Assembly (NCBI RefSeq): GCF_003431975.1
Contig: NZ_CP027116.1
Coordinates: 1,798,001-1,862,000, forward strand
Length of the DNA: 64,000 bases
Source of the DNA: Bacillus pumilus
GTDB lineage: Bacteria; Bacillota; Bacilli; Bacillales; Bacillaceae
Direction: 5' to 3'
Below the pieces are notes generated by a model. It saw only the letters and a program-made list of their open reading frames with translations. It was not told the origin of the DNA and ran no database searches. The position numbers and the translations under genes are program-made. Numbering within the stretch: the first letter of the stretch is position 1; the number at the start of each line of letters is the position of its first letter. Of the stretch, positions 41,556 through 50,896 are shown piece by piece.

Positions 41556-42014
41556 TCAAACATCCTCTCTTGTTAAAATATCTGATTTTAATACAGTCAG
41601 CATGTCTTCATTTGTTCTTGTTTCCAGCAGCTTTTGTCGTTTCGCTTCATCCATTAAACCTCTTGAAAGAGCAGAAAGTGCTTTTAAATGAGTGGTTCCT
41701 GCTTCATTTTTTGGGATCAATAAGGATAAGAAGAAAAAGCAAGGCTTCCCATCAAAAGCATCCCATTCAATGCCTGTTTCCGTGCGGACGATCACGAGCG
41801 CTGGTTTTGTGATGGCTTCTGTTTGTGTATGCGGAATGGCAAATCCATCTTGAAATCCAGTTGTGCTTAGTGCTTCCCTTTCAGCTAAGCCTTTTTTGAC
41901 ATCTTCTGGTGATGTGCAAATGCCTGCTTTGTAGGCAATGTCAGCAATGGCTGTGAAAACGCCAGCTTGTGACGACGCGGTTTCATGAAGATTCATATAA
42001 ATATGTTCCATCAT
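41556..42014 (-). CDS. PTS IIA component, fructose/mannitol type
   Basis: A 152-residue PTS_EIIA type 2 domain with the phospho-His in DGFAIPHTQTEAI and KPCFFFLSLLIPK as strand core. It relays phosphate from HPr to the IIB domain of the neighbouring IIBC protein. Start ATG is 7 bases after GGAGG. Confidence 0.9.
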   Translation of the reverse strand: MMEHIYMNLHETASSQAGVFTAIADIAYKAGICTSPEDVKKGLAEREALSTTGFQDGFAIPHTQTEAITKPALVIVRTETGIEWDAFDGKPCFFFLSLLIPKNEAGTTHLKALSALSRGLMDEAKRQKLLETRTNEDMLTVLKSDILTREDV

Positions 42015-42029
42015 TTCTCTTCCTCCCTA

Positions 42030-43445
42030 TTAAACTGCGGGTTTGTCTATTTTTTTACGGTAAAGTCCGTATAGAATGGCACCTACAAGTGATCCAATCA
42101 GTATGGATAGTACCCACTGAAATGCACCTGTGACGACTGGAAGGACAAGGAATCCACCATGCGGAGCTGGAACCTGTACGCCAAATAGATACGTCAATAT
42201 AGCTGAGATGGCTGAGCCAAACATGATAATTGGCAGGACTACGACCGGGTTTTTGGCCGCAAATGGGATGGCCCCTTCTGTAATATGAGTCGCCCCAAGA
42301 ATATAGTTGATCATCCCAGCATTTCGTTCTTGTGGTGTGAAATGTTTTCGGAAAATGGTGGTGGCAATCGCAATGATCAGTGGTGGCGTGATACATGCTG
42401 CAGACACACCAGCCATAAAGTAAAGGTTGCCTTGTGCAAGTAATGCCGTCCCTGTCACATAGGCTGCTTTGTTAAAAGGACCGCCCATATCAAATCCACA
42501 CATCGCTCCAACAATTAAACCTAAGAGCAACGGATTCGTGGATTGTACAGCTGAAAGGAAATCCATTAATGAATTATTTAGCCCTGTGATCGGAACTAAT
42601 AGTGGTGTCATCACAGCCCCAATTAAGAAAATACCGATCACAGGATAGATGAAGATTGATTTTAAACCGTCAAGTGATGCCGGCAATTTTTGAAGCAGGA
42701 ATTGAAGGAATACGATGATATAACCTGCTGCAAAACCTGCGATAATACCACCTAAAAATCCAGCACCTCCATCATTTGCAAGCAGTCCGCCGATAAACCC
42801 AACAACCATCCCTGGGCGTCTGGCGATTGAATCAGCGATAAATGCTGCTAAAATCGGCACCATTAAGCTAAATCCGAGTCCACCAATGTTTTTTAAATAG
42901 GCAGCAAACGGATGATACGTTTCATGCTGAGGATCAGCAGAGTAGATACCAAATAGGAATGAAATGGCAATTAAGACCCCGCCTCCAACAACAAATGGCA
43001 GCATGTGTGAGACACCGTTCATTAAATGTTTGTAGATGGTGTGTATCCACTTATTCGCCGATTTTTGTTGAGTTGGTGAAGAAGCTGGAGCTTTCTCCGC
43101 TCCAGAAGCCCTTCCTTTCACTTGATGAACAGGTGCATCTCCATTGATAATGCCTTGGATCAATTCATCTGGCGTGCGGATGCCTTTTGCTACAGGCACT
43201 TCAATCAGTGGTTTGCCGTGAAAACGATCTGTATTCACATCTTTGTCAGCTGCGACAATGACCCCGTCGGCTTCGAGAATGTCTTGATCGGTTAAAGCGT
43301 TTTCAATTCCTACTTGACCATGCGTTTCAACTTTGATGTCAACCCCTAATTGCTCAGCAGCTATTTTTAATGCTTCAGCTGCCATAAATGTATGTGCAAT
43401 GCCTGTTGGACAGCCAGTTGCAGCGACAATTTTTTTACGGCTCAT
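42030..43445 (-). CDS. PTS IIBC component, fructose type
   Basis: A 471-residue fusion. The N-terminal IIB domain has the phospho-Cys in AATGCPTGIAHTFMAAEAL, a linker spans about residues 95-130, and the IIC domain has about nine membrane segments (MLPFVVGGGVLIAISFLFGI, GFIGGLLANDGGAGFLGGII, CGFDMGGPFNKAAYVTG). It imports and phosphorylates a ketose at C1. It lies between the kinase and IIA genes, 12-16 bp apart. Confidence 0.92.
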   Translation of the reverse strand: MSRKKIVAATGCPTGIAHTFMAAEALKIAAEQLGVDIKVETHGQVGIENALTDQDILEADGVIVAADKDVNTDRFHGKPLIEVPVAKGIRTPDELIQGIINGDAPVHQVKGRASGAEKAPASSPTQQKSANKWIHTIYKHLMNGVSHMLPFVVGGGVLIAISFLFGIYSADPQHETYHPFAAYLKNIGGLGFSLMVPILAAFIADSIARRPGMVVGFIGGLLANDGGAGFLGGIIAGFAAGYIIVFLQFLLQKLPASLDGLKSIFIYPVIGIFLIGAVMTPLLVPITGLNNSLMDFLSAVQSTNPLLLGLIVGAMCGFDMGGPFNKAAYVTGTALLAQGNLYFMAGVSAACITPPLIIAIATTIFRKHFTPQERNAGMINYILGATHITEGAIPFAAKNPVVVLPIIMFGSAISAILTYLFGVQVPAPHGGFLVLPVVTGAFQWVLSILIGSLVGAILYGLYRKKIDKPAV

Positions 43446-43457
43446 GTCTATTCCCCC

Positions 43458-44372
43458 TTATATCTTGTCAATGTGTACTTGCTCAATTAATGAATGAATG
43501 TCATGTAAATCACTTAATCCTTTAGAAAATGCAGTAGATGCGCCCGTTGCAATACCATAGCGTAAGCATTCTTCAGGTGAATGACCTTCAAGCTGTTTAC
43601 TAAGAAAGGCAGCGAGCATTGCATCTCCAGAACAAGCTGTGTTTACCACAGTACCAGTCGGTGCGTTTCCCTTGAAGATGGCGTCTTTCGTGATGAATAA
43701 AGCCCCTTCTCCTCCGCGGGAAACAAGCACTTGCTCTGCACCCATTTCAATGAGTTTTTCTCCTGATTGAATGAGTTCTTTTTCTGACATAGGATGTGTT
43801 TTGCCGAAAAAAGCAGCGATTTCTTCTTCATTCGGTTTTAATAAATACGGCTTGAATTGAAGTGTGTCAAGAACTGCTGCGGAGCTTGTGTCTAAAATAA
43901 ACTTGACGTTGTGCTGATGACAAATAGCTGCTACATCTGAAAAAATGCTGGCTGGTACGCCCTTTGGTAGGCTGCCTGACATAATCAGGATGTCCCCCTG
44001 CGGGATGGCCGCTATTTTTTCACGAAAGGTGTGAAGTGCTTTTTCTTCAATTGCAGGTCCCTGGTTCACGAGCTTGTATTCTTCTGTCGTATTAATAAAA
44101 ACATTAATGCGTGTAATTCCTTCAACTGAGATAAAATCGGTTTGAATGGAAAGGTCCTTTAAGGATTGTTCAATATAAGAGCCTGAAAACCCAGCAATAA
44201 ATCCTAATGCAGTGCTGGTGAATCCATATTTCTTTAGCATAATGGAGACATTGACTCCCTTGCCATTCGGCTGATAATCTTCATCTTCCGTGCGGTTGAC
44301 TGCATTTGCCTTCATTTCTTTTAATGCAATATATAGGTCAATAGCAGGATTTAAGGTGCAGGTATAAATCAA
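43458..44372 (-). CDS. PfkB family 1-phosphofructokinase (FruK/LacC type)
   Basis: A 304-residue PfkB sugar kinase. The start MIYTCTLNPAIDLYIALKEM, the substrate loop NGKGVNVSIMLKKYG and the mid SGSLPKGVP are typical of FruK/LacC. The catalytic base segment reads VNTACSGDAMLAAF, where most members have GAGD, so the first Gly-Ala is Cys-Ser. This is unusual, although the Asp is kept. It phosphorylates ketose-1-phosphate to the 1,6-bisphosphate for the aldolase of the same operon. Two cre-like sites lie in its promoter region. Confidence 0.88.
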   Translation of the reverse strand: MIYTCTLNPAIDLYIALKEMKANAVNRTEDEDYQPNGKGVNVSIMLKKYGFTSTALGFIAGFSGSYIEQSLKDLSIQTDFISVEGITRINVFINTTEEYKLVNQGPAIEEKALHTFREKIAAIPQGDILIMSGSLPKGVPASIFSDVAAICHQHNVKFILDTSSAAVLDTLQFKPYLLKPNEEEIAAFFGKTHPMSEKELIQSGEKLIEMGAEQVLVSRGGEGALFITKDAIFKGNAPTGTVVNTACSGDAMLAAFLSKQLEGHSPEECLRYGIATGASTAFSKGLSDLHDIHSLIEQVHIDKI

Positions 44373-44423
44373 TTGGTTTCACCTTCTTTCTTTTCTCTAA
44401 AGAAAGTATCTCATACGTTTGAG

Positions 44424-44456
44424 TGAAAATGTTTTCAGATTGTGTAAAGGTTTTCA
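44424..44456 (-). promoter_or_regulatory. Tandem candidate cre sites of the fructose-type PTS operon
   Basis: TGAAAATGTTTTCA (44424-44437) and TGTAAAGGTTTTCA (44443-44456) each differ from TGWAANCGNTNWCA at one position. They are 5 bp apart and 52-84 bp before the kinase start, where CcpA could block the promoter. RpiR may share the region. Confidence 0.5.
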
Positions 44457-44459
44457 TGA

Positions 44460-44497
44460 TAAAAAGCCTTCTAGATCAAAGTCTCGAAGGCTTTTTT
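44460..44497 (-). terminator. Terminator of the rpiR gene
   Basis: AAAAAGCCTTC and GAAGGCTTTTTT, 11-bp stem with T-run on the minus strand, just after the stop codon. Confidence 0.8.
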
Positions 44498-44501
44498 ATG
44501 G

Positions 44502-45278
44502 TTATTTCATTCGGATCACATAGGCATCTAATAAAATGCGGGCAATGACATGAAGAGAGAGGCGCGACCTGACTTCATAATCTGGAAAGAAAGATTGTTC
44601 GCCTTTATATCCAACTAGAGTCATATCTGATATTTTGCTTAATGTAGAATCTATTCTTGTGGTGACGGTAATGGTCGTGACTTGCTTCATGCTGAGATTT
44701 TGGCACGCTTCAACGAGCTCGGCTGTTTCGCCATTTAATGAAACAAAGATCGCAAGTTCGTTTTTACTGATGTCTCGCGATTTCAGCCGAATAATATTCG
44801 GATCGTCATGTACTTCGCATGTTTTTCCGATGAGCTGTAATTTGATGGTCATCTCTTTGGCAATCATCTCTGAGAAGCCTCTGCCGAAAATATAAATTTT
44901 GTCCGCATTATGTATTTTTTGAACGGCATCTTCAATTTGTCCAATGCTTTGCAGTTGAATCGTCTTTAAAACCTCTTCTTCATTTTTTCGAATCGCCAAT
45001 TTAATGTCTTCATCAATGTTTTTAAGCTGATCACTTGCATCGGTCATTTTCTTTTCTTGTTTCAATCGATATTTAAAGGATGTATAGCCATTGTAACCAA
45101 TTTTTTTCATGAGTCTGACAATCGTCGCTGTCGAGACATTGGCTCTTTCACTTAATGTGACGATGGATAAGGTGGAGATATCCTCTAAATGCTGGTGAAT
45201 ATAGTTGAGTAAATAACGTTCTGTTTCACTTAACGTTTGATACACTTCGCTTGGAATGTTAAACAGTGGTTCGTTCAA
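44502..45278 (-). CDS. RpiR/MurR family regulator
   Basis: A 258-residue regulator with an HTH_6 domain (LSIVTLSERANVSTATIVRL, MKKIGYNGYTSFKYRL) and a SIS sugar-phosphate domain (IYIFGRGFSEMIAKEMTIKL, NELAIFVSLNGETAELVEA). The start is TTG at 45278, 7 bases from GGGGGA. It lies upstream of, and separated by a terminator from, the PfkB-PTS-aldolase operon, which it probably regulates in response to a sugar phosphate. Confidence 0.88.
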   Translation of the reverse strand: MNEPLFNIPSEVYQTLSETERYLLNYIHQHLEDISTLSIVTLSERANVSTATIVRLMKKIGYNGYTSFKYRLKQEKKMTDASDQLKNIDEDIKLAIRKNEEEVLKTIQLQSIGQIEDAVQKIHNADKIYIFGRGFSEMIAKEMTIKLQLIGKTCEVHDDPNIIRLKSRDISKNELAIFVSLNGETAELVEACQNLSMKQVTTITVTTRIDSTLSKISDMTLVGYKGEQSFFPDYEVRSRLSLHVIARILLDAYVIRMK

Positions 45279-45437
45279 TTTGATTCCCCCTTACTCACTT
45301 CATACTATAATTAAATGCCCAATAAAAACAAGATGATTCTTTTGTCATATATTTTGTGGATACATCACCATGAGTGAAATTTGATTTTTCACATACACTA
45401 AGGAAAAGTTGTGTCTGTTTAAAAGGAGCTGATCCCT

Positions 45438-46844
45438 ATGCTTTATCTTTTGTTTTTTCTTATTCTTGTCTATGTCGTCTATGTATTTTTGACCGCATTT
45501 GTAATGTTTTATTTACCGATACGAAAAACATGCAAAGAACATTGTATTTATAAAGCCTCCTCTATCTCAGGAGACGATCAGGGGACAAATCAAGTGATGC
45601 TTCTTGACGACGGGTTTGAGTCTGGTCAGGTGAGGATCCAAATGATTCGTGAGGCAAAGAAGCTGATCCGCCTCAGTTACTATTCTATTCAAAAGGGGAA
45701 AACAGCCGAATGGGTATTAGGTACTTTAATAGAAGCAGCTGATCGAGGTGTGAAAGTGCAGTTGTTATTAGACGGCATCTGTCACAGTTTGCGCGGGCCG
45801 CTGAAGCATTTGCGCTATGCGGTAGCAAATCATCCGAATATGTCCATTCGTTTTTATGAGCCCTTTCGTTTGTTCAAGCCTTGGACGTGGCATAATCGTC
45901 TACACGATAAGCTACTGCTAGCAGATGGCCGAGTAGCTGTGATGGGCGGGAGAAATATCGGTGATAAATACTTTGCAGATCAGCCGCCGAAAGATTTTGC
46001 TTTTGACCGTGATGTGCTGCTTTATAACGCGAAAAAAGGAAAAGTATTAGATGAAATGGAACAATATTTCGTTTATCTATGGAATCATCATTTTACGAAA
46101 AGAACTAAAGATGTATTCTCCAAGAAAAAAGCGAAAAAAGGGTTAAAGCTGAGAAAACAGCTGCTCAGATCCTATCAAGAAGCTGTGCGCACGAAAGAAC
46201 CTTTTGTGATGTCCTCCTTTGATTGGGAAGCAGACGCCACTTCTGTGAAACAGATTGCCTTTTTCACAAATCCTGTGGAACGCTTCAATAAGCGGCCGCT
46301 TGTGCTGAAAAAGCTGAACGATCTTGCGCACCGGGCAAAGCGTTCTGTACTTATACAAACGCCTTATATCATTCCAACACGCCCAATGAAAGCCGGACTG
46401 ACCCCCTTATCTAGTGAGATCCAGACGACAGTTGTCACGAATTCTCTTACAGCGACGCCAAATCCGTTGGCCTTTGCCGGATATTTAAGCACAAAAAAAG
46501 AACTGATGAAAACAGGCGTTCATTTGTATGAATATGAAGGGCCATTTTCCATTCATGCGAAATCAATGGTGATTGATGACTACTTAAGTATTATCGGAAC
46601 ATATAACTTAGATGCGAGGTCTAGTTTTTTAAACACAGAGTCGATTTTGGTTATTGACAGTGCCCCGTTTGCATTATCACTTACGCAGGCAATCGAACGG
46701 AAAATCGCCTACAGTTATCTCGTTGCTAAAGACCGAACAGCCTATCAGACGAGTGCTTATGGGCAGAAAAAAAAGCCTTTGATGAAAAGGCTCCTTTTAA
46801 ATGGATTATCTGCGATAACGGTATTATGGCGGCGATTAATTTAA
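45438..46844 (+). CDS. Phospholipase D family protein (cardiolipin synthase-like)
   Basis: A 468-residue protein with an N-terminal membrane anchor (LYLLFFLILVYVVYVFLTAF) and two PLD phosphodiesterase motifs, HDKLLLADGRVAVMGGRN and HAKSMVIDDYLSIIGTYN, each with the HxK...D core. It may transfer phosphatidyl groups (as cardiolipin synthases do) or cleave phospholipids, and length and anchor fit either. The ATG at 45438 follows AAAGGAG. It is divergent from rpiR and monocistronic, ending in a shared terminator. Confidence 0.85.
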   Translation: MLYLLFFLILVYVVYVFLTAFVMFYLPIRKTCKEHCIYKASSISGDDQGTNQVMLLDDGFESGQVRIQMIREAKKLIRLSYYSIQKGKTAEWVLGTLIEAADRGVKVQLLLDGICHSLRGPLKHLRYAVANHPNMSIRFYEPFRLFKPWTWHNRLHDKLLLADGRVAVMGGRNIGDKYFADQPPKDFAFDRDVLLYNAKKGKVLDEMEQYFVYLWNHHFTKRTKDVFSKKKAKKGLKLRKQLLRSYQEAVRTKEPFVMSSFDWEADATSVKQIAFFTNPVERFNKRPLVLKKLNDLAHRAKRSVLIQTPYIIPTRPMKAGLTPLSSEIQTTVVTNSLTATPNPLAFAGYLSTKKELMKTGVHLYEYEGPFSIHAKSMVIDDYLSIIGTYNLDARSSFLNTESILVIDSAPFALSLTQAIERKIAYSYLVAKDRTAYQTSAYGQKKKPLMKRLLLNGLSAITVLWRRLI

Positions 46845-46845
46845 A

Positions 46846-46882
46846 AAAAGGGCAGCTACTTTTGTGGCAGCCCTTTTTCTTG
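46846..46882. terminator. Bidirectional terminator
   Basis: AAAAAGGGC and GCCCTTTTT with an inner imperfect stem, between convergent PLD and YdcZ-like genes and overlapping the stop of the latter. Confidence 0.7.
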
Positions 46883-47341
46883 CGATTGATTCTCTTCTGC
46901 TGACTCCAATTTGGTCAATTTAAACACCAGAATTCCAGCAACAATCACAATGACACCTAATAGTTTTGTAAAAGAAAATTCCACTTTTTCTAACCCAAGC
47001 CAGCCAAGCGAATCAAACAAAAGCGCGCAGCCCAGCTGTGACGTGAGGACAATCGAAATGCCATAAGTCGGTCCAAGACGTTTGATACTCTGAACAAGAC
47101 AAATGACCACCCCTACCCCAATGGCTCCGCTTATCCAGTACCAAGCTTCCATATGTCTTAGTTGAAACATGCCAGTTCCCTCTAGTAAGAGACCCATCAG
47201 GAGTGAAGCGATAAAACCCATTCCAAGAACGAGGGTAGTCGTTGACCAAGAGCCTGTATGCTCGTTAACCTTACTGTTAAAAATGGTTTGTAAGCTGACG
47301 AGTGCGCCAGCCGTGATGGCTAATACTATTCCTATGATCAT
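46856..47341 (-). CDS. YdcZ (DUF606) DMT-type membrane protein
   Basis: A 161-residue protein with five hydrophobic segments (IIGIVLAITAGALVSLQTIF, TTLVLGMGFIASLLMGLLL, YGISIVLTSQLGCALLFDSL, KLLGVIVIVAGILVFKL). It belongs to the YdcZ/DUF606 half-size transporters, which often occur as gene pairs acting as heterodimers. A second copy lies at 48.1-48.5 kb with a Crp/Fnr gene between. Substrate unknown. Confidence 0.82.
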   Translation of the reverse strand: MIIGIVLAITAGALVSLQTIFNSKVNEHTGSWSTTTLVLGMGFIASLLMGLLLEGTGMFQLRHMEAWYWISGAIGVGVVICLVQSIKRLGPTYGISIVLTSQLGCALLFDSLGWLGLEKVEFSFTKLLGVIVIVAGILVFKLTKLESAEENQSQEKGLPQK

Positions 47342-47362
47342 ATTTAAATCCCTTCATTTCTT

Positions 47363-48043
47363 CTATTCATAAATATTGTGCTCTGCTATTTCTAGGAGCC
47401 CTTTCCGGTCACAAATCGTAATATTTCCTCTATGCCTCTCTATTAGTCCTTTTTCACTGAATTGCTGAATGACCCGGTTAATATGCCGGTAGCTTGTACC
47501 AATTAAGCTCGCCGCATCAGTGAGACGAAGGGCGCTTGCGCTGTCATCATCTGTAACAACAGACAATAAGTAGCTTGCTAGCCTAACCTCCACAGGATAT
47601 AAAAGATGGAAGCTCAAATCGTTTGATTTCGTATAAAATTTGTTTGTAATACCTTTTAGCAGAAAGTTTAACACGCGTGGGTCGTTCTTTGCATGGCGCA
47701 TGAGCGCTTGATGAGAAATCCTTAGCATATGTACTTCTGTGACAGCTTCAACTGTATTGACCATATCTGTCTTTTGGACGTATTCAATATCTCCAATCGC
47801 TTCAAGAGGGTGTTTAAAGCTAAGAATAAAGGTTTTTCCCTCTTTTGTGGTCGTGAAAATCTTTAATTTCCCTTTCACTAACAAGTACAGATACTCTCTC
47901 TTATCCCCTTTTGAACAAACAAGCTCCCCTTGCTCATACCGCCACAAGCTTACATGTGATATGAGGTTCTGATGAAAGACGTTCTCTAACTGATGTGCCT
48001 TAAGGTAAGTGAAAAAAAGAGATTCATCATGAAGCTCCTCCAT
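47363..48043 (-). CDS. Crp/Fnr family regulator (YeiL-like)
   Basis: A 226-residue regulator with a cyclic-nucleotide-type beta-barrel (VCSKGDKREYLYLLVKGKLK, FKHPLEAIGDIEYV) and a C-terminal helix-turn-helix (LTDAASLIGTSYRHINRVIQ). Only one Cys lies in the first 60 residues, so there is no Fnr-type iron-sulfur cluster, and the barrel lacks the cAMP-binding RS pair. The ligand is unknown. It is co-transcribed with two YdcZ-like genes, 13 and 21 bp away, and likely controls them. The start follows AAGGAGGG. Confidence 0.87.
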   Translation of the reverse strand: MEELHDESLFFTYLKAHQLENVFHQNLISHVSLWRYEQGELVCSKGDKREYLYLLVKGKLKIFTTTKEGKTFILSFKHPLEAIGDIEYVQKTDMVNTVEAVTEVHMLRISHQALMRHAKNDPRVLNFLLKGITNKFYTKSNDLSFHLLYPVEVRLASYLLSVVTDDDSASALRLTDAASLIGTSYRHINRVIQQFSEKGLIERHRGNITICDRKGLLEIAEHNIYE

Positions 48044-48056
48044 CTGATGCCCTCCT

Positions 48057-48482
48057 TTATAGCTTTAAAATGATCACGCCTGCGATCATCAAGAAAATCC
48101 CTGCATAATGAGGCCATTTCATTTTCTTCTTCTGTACACCAAACCATCCTTTTGCATCGATTGCAAAGGTAAACGCAAGCTGTGCAATAAGTAAAGCTGC
48201 GATGGTGAGTGTCACACCGATCATTTGAATCGCAGTCACTTCATTAAAAATAATAATCGCTGCAAAAGCGCCTCCTATTAAATAAAGTGGCTGTACCTTT
48301 CGATATTCCCTGAAGTGTCCGTCTCGTATGATCAGTAAAATGACGAGTGAGATGATAAAACCGGTCAGCTGCGTGATAGTGGCTGCCTGCCATGTGCCGA
48401 TATCCTGGCTGATTCTTGCGTTGGCTACGCCTTGCAGTGTAATACAAGCGCCTCCTAATAAAGCGAAAATAACACCTTTCAT
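48057..48482 (-). CDS. YdcZ (DUF606) DMT-type membrane protein
   Basis: A 141-residue five-helix protein starting MKGVIFALLGGACITLQGVA. The family signs are ANARISQDIGTWQAATITQL, AQLAFTFAIDAKGWFG and YAGIFLMIAGVIILKL. The ATG at 48482 is preceded by AAGGAG (11 bases), and the longer open frame upstream has no such support. It probably pairs with the YdcZ-like protein at 46.9 kb to form one transporter. Confidence 0.82.
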   Translation of the reverse strand: MKGVIFALLGGACITLQGVANARISQDIGTWQAATITQLTGFIISLVILLIIRDGHFREYRKVQPLYLIGGAFAAIIIFNEVTAIQMIGVTLTIAALLIAQLAFTFAIDAKGWFGVQKKKMKWPHYAGIFLMIAGVIILKL

Positions 48483-48692
48483 TCGTTCAAAAGCTCCTTC
48501 TTTTTTCAGTCTAGTACCATTAAATGATACATGCCCGCCGGTTGAAAAGGACATATGTCCCAATTGCGTATTATATCAGAAATTTTTTCATTTGCAGTTT
48601 GTTCGTTTTAGATTTTTCACAGTGGGTACAGTTTTATATCAGCTGAAAACAGAATATTGAATGAATCACATATAAAAAGGAGACATGTCAGA

Positions 48693-50120
48693 ATGAGAAA
48701 TCAAGAGAAACATTTTATTAACGGAGAATGGGTTACATCAACAGGAAACGAAACGACAGAGGTCATCAACCCTGCGACTGAAGAAGTCATTGGCACCATT
48801 AGCTTAGGAACAAAAGAGGATTTAGATAAGGCAGTGAAAGCAGCTCGTGCCGCCTTCCCTTCTTTCTCAAAAACATCTCGAAATGAACGAGTTAAGATGC
48901 TAGAAAACATTGTGCGCGGCTACGAAAAACGCAAAGATGAACTTGTAGAAGTGATGACACAAGAGCTCGGTGCACCGCTGAAAGTTTCAGAAGACGTTCA
49001 TTACAAAATGGGCTATGAACATTTTTCTAAAGCAGCGGAAGCACTTAAATCTTATACATTTACCGAGGATCGCGGCGGACATACCATTATAAAAGAAGCG
49101 ATTGGTGTCAGCGGACTGATTACACCGTGGAACTTCCCAACAAACCAAACATCACTAAAAATTGCGGGTGCCATTGCGGCAGGCTCACCAGTTGTCTTAA
49201 AGCCAGCAGAAATTACACCTTTTGCTGCGATGATTCTTGCAGAAATTATTGATGAAGCAGGCGTACCGAAAGGAGTCTTCAACCTAGTAAACGGAACGGG
49301 TGACGTGATCGGTGACGGCATAAGCTCACATCCTGATATTGACTTTGTTTCCTTTACGGGGTCAGGTGCCGTCGGCTCTAAAATTATGGAAAACGCGGCG
49401 GACAATGTGAAGAAAGTGGCCCTTGAGCTTGGCGGAAAATCCCCTCTTATCGTCTTAGATGATGCAGATGTGGATGTCGCCGCTGAAACCGCCATTCAGC
49501 ATATTGCGATGAATACAGGCCAAGTGTGCTCTGCAGCTACACGCATCCTTATTCCAGAATCAATGAAAGATAAATTTGAAAAAGCGCTGCTGAATGCCCT
49601 GCCGAAGTTTACAGTCGGTGATCCAAGAGAAAATCACGCTACAGGCCCGCTTGTTTCTAAAAAGCAGTGGGATACCGTGCAATCTTATATTGAAAAAGGA
49701 ATCGATGAAGGGGCTACCCTTCTTGCTGGGGGAACTGGAAAGCCGGACGGAATCAATAAAGGATATTTTGCCAAGCATACCATCTTCACCAATGTGAAAA
49801 ATGATATGACCATTGCGCAAGAAGAAATCTTTGGACCAGTCATGAGTGTCATCACCTATCAGGATCTCGATCATGCCCTTGAGATCGCTAATGATACAGT
49901 GTATGGCCTTGCCGGTTATGTTGTTGGTAAAGATGAAAAAACATTAAAATATGTCGCTGAGCATATCCGTGCTGGTCAAATCACCATTAACAATGCTGAA
50001 ACAGATTACTTTGCCCCATTTGGTGGCTTTAAGCAATCTGGTATCGGAAGAGAATGGGGAGACTTTGGTATCGAGGAATATTTAGAAGTGAAGGCTGTGA
50101 TGGGACTTCCAACGGCGTAA
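48693..50120 (+). CDS. NAD(P)-dependent aldehyde dehydrogenase
   Basis: A 475-residue aldehyde dehydrogenase. It shows [20 protein letters not shown] (cofactor site), the catalytic Glu in [15 protein letters not shown], the catalytic Cys in [15 protein letters not shown] and the C-terminal [17 protein letters not shown]. It oxidises aldehydes to acids, with the physiological substrate unknown. The ATG at 48693 follows AAGGAG by 10 bases. It stands alone between the YdcZ-like operon (divergent) and a lipoprotein gene, with its own terminator. Confidence 0.88.
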   Translation: MRNQEKHFINGEWVTSTGNETTEVINPATEEVIGTISLGTKEDLDKAVKAARAAFPSFSKTSRNERVKMLENIVRGYEKRKDELVEVMTQELGAPLKVSEDVHYKMGYEHFSKAAEALKSYTFTEDRGGHTIIKEAIGVSGLITPWNFPTNQTSLKIAGAIAAGSPVVLKPAEITPFAAMILAEIIDEAGVPKGVFNLVNGTGDVIGDGISSHPDIDFVSFTGSGAVGSKIMENAADNVKKVALELGGKSPLIVLDDADVDVAAETAIQHIAMNTGQVCSAATRILIPESMKDKFEKALLNALPKFTVGDPRENHATGPLVSKKQWDTVQSYIEKGIDEGATLLAGGTGKPDGINKGYFAKHTIFTNVKNDMTIAQEEIFGPVMSVITYQDLDHALEIANDTVYGLAGYVVGKDEKTLKYVAEHIRAGQITINNAETDYFAPFGGFKQSGIGREWGDFGIEEYLEVKAVMGLPTA

Positions 50121-50125
50121 ATTGA

Positions 50126-50163
50126 GAAGGGAGAAAAACTCTAGGGTTTTTCTCCCCTTTTTA
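50126..50163 (+). terminator. Terminator of the aldehyde dehydrogenase gene
   Basis: AGGGAGAAAAAC and GTTTTTCTCCCCT arms followed by TTTTTATTT. Confidence 0.8.
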
Positions 50164-50222
50164 TTTAATCAATAAGAACCCATTTCGAATTTTAAGAACT
50201 GCTTTCTACTCCATTATTTATT

Positions 50223-50621
50223 CTAATCAATAATGATTTTGTATTTTTCGACGGTTGCTTTTGGAGGAAACGATTCTTGTAACTCATCAAACCAAATCTC
50301 AATTGTTTGCCCCTTTGACAGCTCTGTAGTATCAACTTTCGTTAAATCCATCATGATGAGATCGTGTTTATACTTATCGACAAGAAGAGGCGTATCTAAT
50401 GAATCATCGTGTTTTTTAGGAGATTTATTGTTAATAAGAAGTAAACCAGTCTCCCCTTTATATAGCAATATGCCTTTTTTTGAAAAAGGCGTTGCTATTT
50501 TATTTTGATTGTGTGGATTCTTTATATTGCCCTTTGTTGTAGAGTGACACCCTCCTAATAAAATGAGAAAAATCATGATGATAAGTCGAACACATATTAT
50601 TTTTTTAAATTTAAATGACAT
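50223..50621 (-). CDS. Lipoprotein with DUF3221-like domain
   Basis: A 132-residue protein starting MSFKFKKIICVRLIIMIFLI with the lipobox LLGGCH, so it is lipid-anchored outside the membrane. The C-terminal KGQTIEIWFDELQESFPPKA matches the end of DUF3221 domains (usual form VKVWxDGxVxESYPxQA), which look like OB-type folds. Function unknown. It is convergent with the aldehyde dehydrogenase and divergent from cysJ. Confidence 0.7.
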   Translation of the reverse strand: MSFKFKKIICVRLIIMIFLILLGGCHSTTKGNIKNPHNQNKIATPFSKKGILLYKGETGLLLINNKSPKKHDDSLDTPLLVDKYKHDLIMMDLTKVDTTELSKGQTIEIWFDELQESFPPKATVEKYKIIID

Positions 50622-50823
50622 CAACTAGATACGCCCCTTTTCAATGCTTCTTCATGTCTAGCTTTCTCAGATCAAAACGGCTTATATACGGCCCATTTTC
50701 TTAAGATACTTTAGACATGTAAGAAGATTTACCTTCAAGTTCCTTCACCTTGCAAAGGTATTAGAAATCTTAATCATGACAATCAATATTATATATTTTA
50801 CTTAATGGCAAACTTTCGGTAAA

Positions 50824-50836
50824 GTTCAAATTGAAC
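50824..50836. promoter_or_regulatory. Palindrome upstream of cysJI
   Basis: GTTCAA, A, TTGAAC forms a perfect 6+6 dyad about 60 bp before the cysJ start. In B. subtilis cysJI is activated by the LysR-type CysL, and this is a possible site. The remaining 200 bp upstream (50622-50823) also hold a loose CATGTCTA/TAGACATG inverted repeat. Confidence 0.4.
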
Positions 50837-50896
50837 CTATATATATAATTCCTATCGAATTAATCTATGTTTATATTCCTTGTGAGGTGGATATCG

